Positions 57,670 to 64,000 of a stretch of DNA of 64,000 nt are shown one piece after another. A program made the translations under genes and the position numbers. Source of the DNA: Trichaptum fuscoviolaceum (taxonomy: Eukaryota; Basidiomycota; Agaricomycetes; Hymenochaetales; Trichaptaceae); assembly GCA_910574455.1 (NCBI GenBank), contig CAJSYZ010000004.1, positions 5,218,599-5,282,598 on the forward strand, read 5' to 3'. Below the pieces are notes generated by a model, which saw only the letters and a program-made list of their open reading frames with translations, searched no databases and had not been told where the DNA came from. Position 1 is the stretch's first letter, and every line of letters starts with the position of its first letter.

Positions 57670-60499
57670 GACTCTGACATATTCCTGCGCAGAACATCTT
57701 GCAAAGCTCTCCATGAAGCCTCAGCCAGAGGACTTTCCAGCATTCCACGCCTCTTGAAGTCTGCCCTCGATGCAATAAGTTTACTGAGACGTTGGTTTGC
57801 TGTGATCATCTGACCCAAAGGATCATTTCTGTTTGAGCGTCGCCACGTTTCCTTGACCGCGTAAATGTGTTTATTCTCTGTGATTGATGAGCACAGCCCG
57901 CTTGGTGCAGCAAAGAGAGGGATCATTGTAGGATAGTGAATCATGGCATGCTGTCGTGGAAGTGAGAAGTTATCCCGGATGCCCTTAGCTATGAATATTT
58001 TGCGATATTGATGATAGTGATCCAGAGAGGCTTTAATCTGATCAAGAGTTGAGGCTGTAATCGTGTACCGACGCACAAGGTAACAGAAGTCCAGAAATGC
58101 ACTCAATGCGTGAACTATATCATCATGTACAATGCCCACAATAGCCGGAAGATACACCTAGTAAGCGGATTGCATCAGATATCAGCAAACCACCACCTCA
58201 AACAAGATCATGATGAAAATACCACATACTTTCATAAGTGCCTTTGAATCATTACCTGTCCATTGCTTGAAGCCTCGACCTTCGGGAAATCTGCGAAGTC
58301 CGGGAAAAGGAGCAGCAACTCTGATTCTACGTGAAAGTTAGCAATGGTATTCACACGACTTGTAAGGGAATAGTACCTTTTATCCACAATATCCAGCTCT
58401 GTTGTGGTCATGCTCTGGCAAATCCACTCGACAAGATGATCCTTGAACATGCCTTTGATGATTTGGTGCAGTAAGTCTGGAGAAATGAGATCGCATATAT
58501 CTGCACGCGGAAAATCATTGGTGAAGGGCTACGGGACATAGTTCAAGTTGCGGTAAGTGCATCTAATGGACAACTTGAAGTTGGGAACACATACGACGAT
58601 ATCTTGGTGGAACCCATACTCCTTACGAATTGTGGCTCTACTTATGCTATTGTCATCCACCTGTTCTATCAATCGTTCGTGCAGCTCTTTTGTTCGAGGA
58701 TTTGTAACAAATTCCGGATTATCTAGGTTCTTGTGAGGTGCTGTACATCTATATAGTAGCCACATTAAGCCATTTCCTCGAACTCAAGTCGGATGTGATT
58801 TTTGGAAAGGACAATACTTACTTGCAGCACCATCCAGTGCATATTGCGCATAGACTCACCTGTTCCGGATAATCGGCTATATACGAGCCGAGTCCGAGAA
58901 CCAACCTACGCAAGTGACCATCAGGGCACCGGAAAATGGTTTGTTCGTTGTTTATGGACATTGCGCTCTTCAGTGGTCTCAAGATTCTCGATATAGATGA
59001 ATGAAAGACTTGATGTCGAAAGCGGCGGAATTCATCCGACTTTTCGTACTGCCGTTCAGCTGCAAAGCATCAGAACACAAATGGATAGCTCAGTTTTTGA
59101 CACACACTCTTTGGTATTGCTAGAAATGCTACGAGCTGGACTGTATTCAACTTTTGGGACCGCCGGGCCTTGTTAGATACATTTCCTATTGAGAGATATA
59201 ACGGATAATATTCGTTGTTGCCAGTTCCAACGGAAACTGTTGTCTTGTCACTCCCTAAAATTACCGGAACGAACATGGACCCATGAACTGCTTTATCTTC
59301 GGCGTAGATTTTGTTCTAAGTCAAGGATAATCAGTACACTTCCTCCAACTTCGAATGCTGCATGATTCATGACTTACAGCCTGTTCCCAAGCAAAATTTC
59401 CGGACATGTAGTTTCTGAAGACTCGTTCTTTGTTGTCATCAGAGTCCTCTTTCGGCTGATACTCACGAAACGGGACATAGTCGAATTTGCCTTCCAACGC
59501 CGGATTGTCCACCAAATTCCGGATCACTTCCAAAGGATCCCGATACCATACATCATATTCTTTCCTCTTCCATGACTCGGTGTTCTCGTTTGTTGCCTTT
59601 TGGCTATGATCGTCCGTGTAGAAGTTACTAAAGGATTTCCAAGACACATCACCGACTTTCGTAGCATCAATGGCGTTATACATTTTTTGCGCATCTCCAT
59701 CGAGTAGCGTACTAGTTGAACCCAGATCCAAGTCATCGTCAGGCAATGTCGCATCCAATTCGGAACATCCGCAAGATTTTACATTCTCCGCCTCCTGAAT
59801 CAGCTGATAAGCCTTCATGATTCCCAGAAGCTTTGTTATGTTCCCAGCAGACATTTGCTCTTCCCGATAGAGAAAATCTGCGAGCTCAAAATCTGCTCGG
59901 CACGAATATGGAAACCAGTCATTTGACGCAGATTCGTTTCGCGGAGCGGGTGAGTCTTCGTATTCTAAGAAGTTCCCTTCTGCATCACATGGAGTGGCTG
60001 CACAATGTTTGGTGTCAAAATGCTACAGTAAACCGGGAACAATTGATTTGGCGCGCACCATTCAAGTATCTGTGATACACCTTCAAGTTATCCTCGCTCT
60101 CCTTATAATCTCCAATGTCGGAATCCAAGTCTTCAGAACGGCCACTGTCACTTCCGGTGACAGAATGGGACAGAGAATCAGGTCTGTCCAAATCTTGAAG
60201 CAGCTCGTCTCGGCCTATACTGAGCATCGAGATATCCTGTGTAAGCATGGAAATATCGTAATCGTAGGAGTCAGAGCCGCTCTCAAGATGACCCTCTGAT
60301 GGAAGTTCGGACGACCTCAGGAGAGCTTCAAGTTGAGGACTTGGAGCTCGTATGGGTCGAATAGGTGACGATTCATATTCATGACCACAGGCAGAAGAAT
60401 TTGCCAAGAATGACGTCGGATGAGCTGAATATTCATGTCTTGCTCTTCCAGATTGACTCTTGAACATCCTACTACAGCCGGGCAAGGTGCATCGAATAG
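57670..60499 (-). pseudogene. Plavaka transposase, N-terminal and central part (cut off by the gypsy insertion)
   Basis: A DNA transposase of the basidiomycete Plavaka group. Near the 5' end it has a C2H2-type finger, CTLPGCSRMFKSQSGRARHE plus YSAH (C-x4-C...H-x4-H), then an acidic region. Central exons read SNDWFPYSCRADFELADFLY-like text near 59930-59840, DVWYRDPLEVIRNLVDNPAL, FDYVPFREYQPKEDSDDNKE, NKIYAEDKAVHGSMFVPVIL, NNEYYPLYLSIGNVSNKARR, VQLVAFLAIPK, a Cys-rich bit (SLCAICTGWCCK) and FPRADICDLISPDLLHQIIK, then YLPAIVGIVHDDIVHALSAF and ARQHAMIHYPTM-type exons up to RRNMSES at the insertion. Introns are regular GT-AG. I saw no internal break. The true ATG is not settled; the first frame has no obvious ATG before the finger. 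Confidence 0.78.
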
Positions 60500-60816
60500 T
60501 TGGTGGAAAATGAAGGGATCGTGCTTTTTCCGTGTTGCTGGCATCAACTTGAATGTAACCTCAGTAGTAGTACACGTCGACAATTGGGACTCACAGCTGA
60601 GCCTCACTGGCACTGGCAGGCTGCTAGCACTGGCAGTGACTCGGACTCGGAGTGCCAGTGAACTTGAACCTGAGTTAAAATTAGTCATAGAGTAGTCACG
60701 GTAGTAGTGGGCGTAAATTTTCAACTTGTCTAAGATAGACGCCCCCGCCTCCCTGATCTTGAACTTGCACCTTCGACACATCTTATCATCATACAAGTCT
60801 CAAAACACTGCACAAA

Positions 60817-63800
60817 ATGTCAACTCAAAGACAGACAAGGGCTAAGAACAGGGAAAAGCACCCCGGAGCAGTTGTTGACCAACTCAGAACAAGACGAACA
60901 CAGGAGGAGATATTGCGGGAGAAGGAAGAAAAAGAGAAAAGGAAAGTACGGCAGGCAGAAAGGCGGGATGAGGCATTGAAGGAGAAGGAAGAGAAGGAAA
61001 AGCAGAAGGAAGAGCGGACAGCTTTCCGCAGAGCTGCGGCCCAGCAAGTCGCGGTTGCGAAAGAGAGGAAAAAACTCGCTGCGGAGCAAAAACGGGCAGC
61101 AAAAGAACAAGAGGCAGCTGACAAGGTTCGCAAGAAGGTGACTGCAGCAGAGAACCAAGAAGCAGCGATGCTAGAGACCGTAGAGCTTGAAAACAACTTG
61201 TCGAAGGCTCTTGAGACACACACCCAGATGGGCTCAACAGTGCCCAAACTCACTGGCAAACGTGGACGTAGAAAGCCAAAAGGCGAATCTAGTTGTAAGT
61301 CTTCAACTTTAGATCAGTGATGACACAGATTTGAACTGGCATAAACAGACTCGAAGAACGATGTTAAAGACATATCGGATTGTGAAGATGGACACAACGA
61401 AGACTTGGATATTCGTGAGTAACATTACCTATACATTTTCAGACGATCTCAAAGCTTGGAGGTTGAACCCTGTGACTCACGTTAATGCGAAGCAGCGAGT
61501 ATGGATGAGCCAAACGGGAAGCCTGCAAAAAAAGCTAGGAAAGAAGAGACTCCAAAGGTGAACTTCCATTTCGCACACGTGTGCAGACCGCAAAGATGTC
61601 CAGGTCTGCCGCCACTCCCAGCGACGCATTCTTTCACGCTCCTGCAGGACCGAACGAGAGTCTTTCTGGTGAAGAAACGGACATAATAGACTCGCCCGCT
61701 ACGTCAAGGCGGAACGACAAGACAAAACACCCTGTCAGGGCGCTTCGCAACACAGATGATTCCACTTTCATCGGTGAAGAGGGTGGAGGTCTTGAGGTGC
61801 CAGTGGCAGGGATAGACTCAGAAAGGATCAATTTGTGAGTTTGAAGTTTGAATCTTGCATTGCGTCTGAATCAGTATCTTGTACTGTCAAGTCAATGTAA
61901 TGGTGAGTGCGATTAAACATCATCCCGACTACTACTAGTAGTAGTACTAGATTACTAATGAGCCTGCCACTCAGGCTGCCAGTGTCACTGCGGTCACGGT
62001 GCCAGCGGTTCAAGTTGACCGTGACGCTCCCGGGCCAAGACCCGACTTGGAAGTCCTTCACCTGCAATATTGACGCTCTTGTCCTTGTTACCACTGTATT
62101 ATGAGCCTTGCTGACGCAAAGCTACACCAGACACACCATCTCATTGCCAGATGATGAAAACTTAAGTCCCTGGGAGGATGAAGGAGAAACAATCACCCTT
62201 ACAAGCTATCATGGTGTAAAAAATAGCACAATCAGTGTGCAACAGAAGGCACATCTTGTCGATTCGGAATCAAATGTTGTGAGTTGACGGAGCATTAGAA
62301 TGGCAAATGCAGTCTGAATAACTTGTTTATAGGGCGGAAGCAATCCGAAGAGGCTAACAAGGCCGGCTCAAGCTTGTGTGAGTACGACTTATTTCTGTTC
62401 GATTCACGTCAGTTACTCCATGACCGTTTGTTCATATCCCTTCGTTATTATTTATCTGCCAACTGCCGTGTCATGAACAGGATGGAGGTAGCAGCAACCT
62501 CAACTCGAAGAAAAGGAAGTTATTGCATGACACTCTTTCCGGGTCGCAGGTTTCAACGGTAAGCGATGTCATATCATTTTTCATTTTTCATTCTACTAAG
62601 CAATCCCTTCCCGTACTCGAGGATAAGAACAACGAGATAAAACCAGGTGGACAGGTGAGTGCCAGACAGCGAAGCACAGTGATCTTCATTCTATATCCTT
62701 CATTGCTGAATTGGTATTTGCATAGGATGCAAACAAGAGGACTGCTAACTCGCAGCTTAGCGCACCGGTAAGTCTATCTTATTTCAACTTCTCTCGTTCC
62801 CCCCTTTATTTATGGTTGTAAGGTGCGATCACTAGCTTTGGAACCCCGTGTACAGGTATGTGTGAGCGTCGATGCACCGTAGGCTCACTTCCGGTGCTCT
62901 CCTGTAGCAACTATTCGTTTCCTTCTTCACTTCGAGTCGATCGCTAATGTGTGCATATGAATAGGACATCACAGTCACAAAGAACGGAAAGAGGAAGTCG
63001 CCACCAGACACCGACTCTCAGGTTAATGTGGTAATTCTTCTACCTTCACGTGCAATGAATTCCTTCATTTCATGTTTACTTAATTTGAACCATCTCAATA
63101 GGCTAATAAGACTGTCAAGATCAATAAGTCATTGTTGATTGACATGGACACACAGGCCGGTGCCACAGTAAGTGTCAATTCTATGGTAATTGGCATTTCA
63201 AGTTCGTATCTGATCAGGCGGAAAGGACTTGAGTAAGAAGAGGAACCCCTCTGATATTCCTTATCGGCCTGAGGCCGACACGACGGTAAGTGCTTCTTTT
63301 CGATCTGCTCACTTGCCATGGATAACAGCTTTCTGACGTGTTGCAGCCGGAGATTGGATCTGCTACCTTTAATCGCAAGAGGCAGTTGCTGGTGGCTGAT
63401 AATGAAGTAAGTGAGAGTCGATTGATACACTCTAAACGTGAGCATTCACCTTCTTTTCTTAATAGTCTGGTGGTCAAAAGATGTCGTTAGCACCTCGAGC
63501 ACCGTCGCTTGCAATGACGAGAGCGTCCCGCACCCCCGGACCCGAAGTGATAGTGACTGGGGCTTATCAAGGTCATCGCAAAGTCTCTCGGACTACTAGC
63601 TCAGTTTGTCGAATCAAATTCATTTCTATGACATATTTTGCTGATGATGTACGTATATGCAGACATCAGTGGGACTTGAGGACAAGGATCGAAATGAAGG
63701 AAGGGAAGGATCTCGCGTGCCAGGCAGGAAAAGGGCGACGAACCAGTGTCTCCCTCCCGGTACTCAGGCAGGATGGACTCATATTCTATATCCTTCACTA

Positions 63801-64000
63801 TTTCGCGCAGTTGGAAAGTCCGTCACACCATGGCAAACCCCGGACAATAAGCTCATCAGCTCATTGTGGGGGAAAGTGTTTGATTCTGTGGAACTCATTT
63901 ACGAAACTCAGTTCGCCGATATCTGTTCTCTAGTTGAGTCATTTTTACTTATTCTCAAATCACTTTACCAAATTGAGATGCAATCCTCGTATTTCAGGCG
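60817..64000 (+). CDS. transposon partner gene 2: coiled-coil protein with DUF6532-like C-terminus (partial)
   Basis: ATG 60817 opens MSTQRQTRAKNREKHPGAVV. A long charged coiled coil follows (QEEILREKEEKEKRKVRQAE, ERRDEALKEKEEKEKQKEER, AAKEQEAADKVRKKVTAAEN), then GKRGRRKPKGESS, a likely nuclear signal. After that, many short exons of acidic, disordered sequence run to about 63480 (VKINKSLLIDMDTQAG, DIPYRPEADTT, MSLAPRAPSLAMTRASRTPG), and near 63730-63930 a helical domain begins (AGWTHILYPSLFRAVGKSVT, LWGKVFDSVELIYETQFADI). Proteins with a KENHPG-like N-terminus, coiled coil and such a C-terminal domain are common beside Plavaka/KDZ elements, so it is probably part of the mobile unit. Divergent from the transposase (start about 320 nt away). 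The 3' end is outside the window. Confidence 0.6.

Larger units (their letters stand above)
50955..57674 (+). mobile_element. Ty3/gypsy chromovirus retrotransposon, full length, with GACTC target duplication
   Basis: The element body is 50960-57669, flanked by GACTC at 50955-50959 and 57670-57674. LTRs are 50960-51778 and 56851-57669 (both 819 bp, TG...CA). Gene order gag, protease, reverse transcriptase, RNase H, integrase, chromodomain. A purine-rich tract (GGAGGGGGGTAA) directly precedes the 3' LTR. The sequence after the 5' LTR (TTAGGTCAAAAGTCC) should hold the primer site, but I cannot match it to a tRNA by eye. Inserted into the transposase gene of the host transposon, in the opposite orientation. 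Confidence 0.95.
43560..64000. mobile_element. Plavaka-type (KDZ/CACTA-like) DNA transposon with nested insertions; edges not fixed
   Basis: The transposase (49843-60499, minus, interrupted) and two partner genes (47503-49609 plus; 60817 onward, plus) lie in a setting full of short inverted motifs (CACTGGCA/TGCCAGTG, CTACTACTAGTAGTAG, GACTCGGACTCGG) typical of the subterminal parts of such elements. The left edge is guessed from where these motifs begin (about 43560-43690); the right edge is beyond the window. Removing the solo LTR (2.49 kb) and the gypsy element (6.7 kb) leaves a host of at least ~11 kb. Confidence 0.6.

Noticed and set aside
60820..61259. Ser/Leu/Phe-rich minus-strand frames opposite the coiled-coil gene
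   Set aside because: Antisense of a Glu/Lys-rich coiled coil always gives such Ser/Phe/Leu-rich frames; the plus strand has the ATG and continuing exons.

Overview
The window looks like nuclear DNA of a mushroom-forming basidiomycete (Agaricomycetes). The genes are dense with 45-75 nt GT-AG introns and short exons, down to 8 and 11 nt. They include basidiomycete families: Zn2Cys6 regulators, GMC oxidoreductase, GH5 endoglucanase with a fungal CBM1, a serine-rich cupredoxin-like secreted protein, BCS1-like AAA proteins, a lone MLKL-like helical domain and a Plavaka (KDZ/CACTA-like) transposon. The species cannot be told from sequence alone. All exon joins are hand-made from splice signals and protein-family resemblance.

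Region 1 (1-17 kb) is ordinary gene space: a Zn2Cys6 transcription factor cut by the left edge (-), a short family protein (-), an FAD aromatic monooxygenase (-), mitochondrial dihydroorotate dehydrogenase (+), an intron-containing tRNA-Leu(AAG) (-), a cupredoxin-like GPI protein (-), and a second short member of the family first seen at 3.9 kb (-). Several 1-3 kb blocks between them hold only coding-like scraps.

Region 2 (17-30 kb) is a segmental duplication. A GMC oxidoreductase and an OB-fold (SHLD2/RPA-like) gene lie at 17.0-22.1 kb. A ~2.5 kb piece (GMC 5' end plus the OB gene) recurs at 27.2-29.8 kb. The second OB copy is broken by a 72-bp MITE just after its start and by a later frameshift; the first copy has a premature stop near its 3' end. 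Between the copies lie a low-coding, repeat-rich stretch and the relic of a secreted aspartic protease.

Region 3 (30-43.5 kb) carries a stand-alone MLKL/HeLo-like helical protein (+), an allantoate-permease-type MFS transporter (-), a GH5 endoglucanase with CBM1 (-), a repeat cluster at 38-39 kb, a DEDDy 3'-5' exonuclease with an N-terminal membrane segment (-), and a decayed BCS1-like AAA ATPase (-).

Region 4 (43.5 kb to the right edge) is nested mobile DNA. The host is a large Plavaka-type transposon with a transposase on - and two partner genes on + (47.5-49.6 kb and 60.8 kb onward). Inside it sit a 2.49-kb solo LTR (43,689-46,175; duplication GTCGT) and a full-length Ty3/gypsy chromovirus (50,960-57,669; LTRs of 819 bp; duplication GACTC) that splits the transposase gene. 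The gypsy LTRs are nearly identical, yet its pol region is already broken in at least three places.
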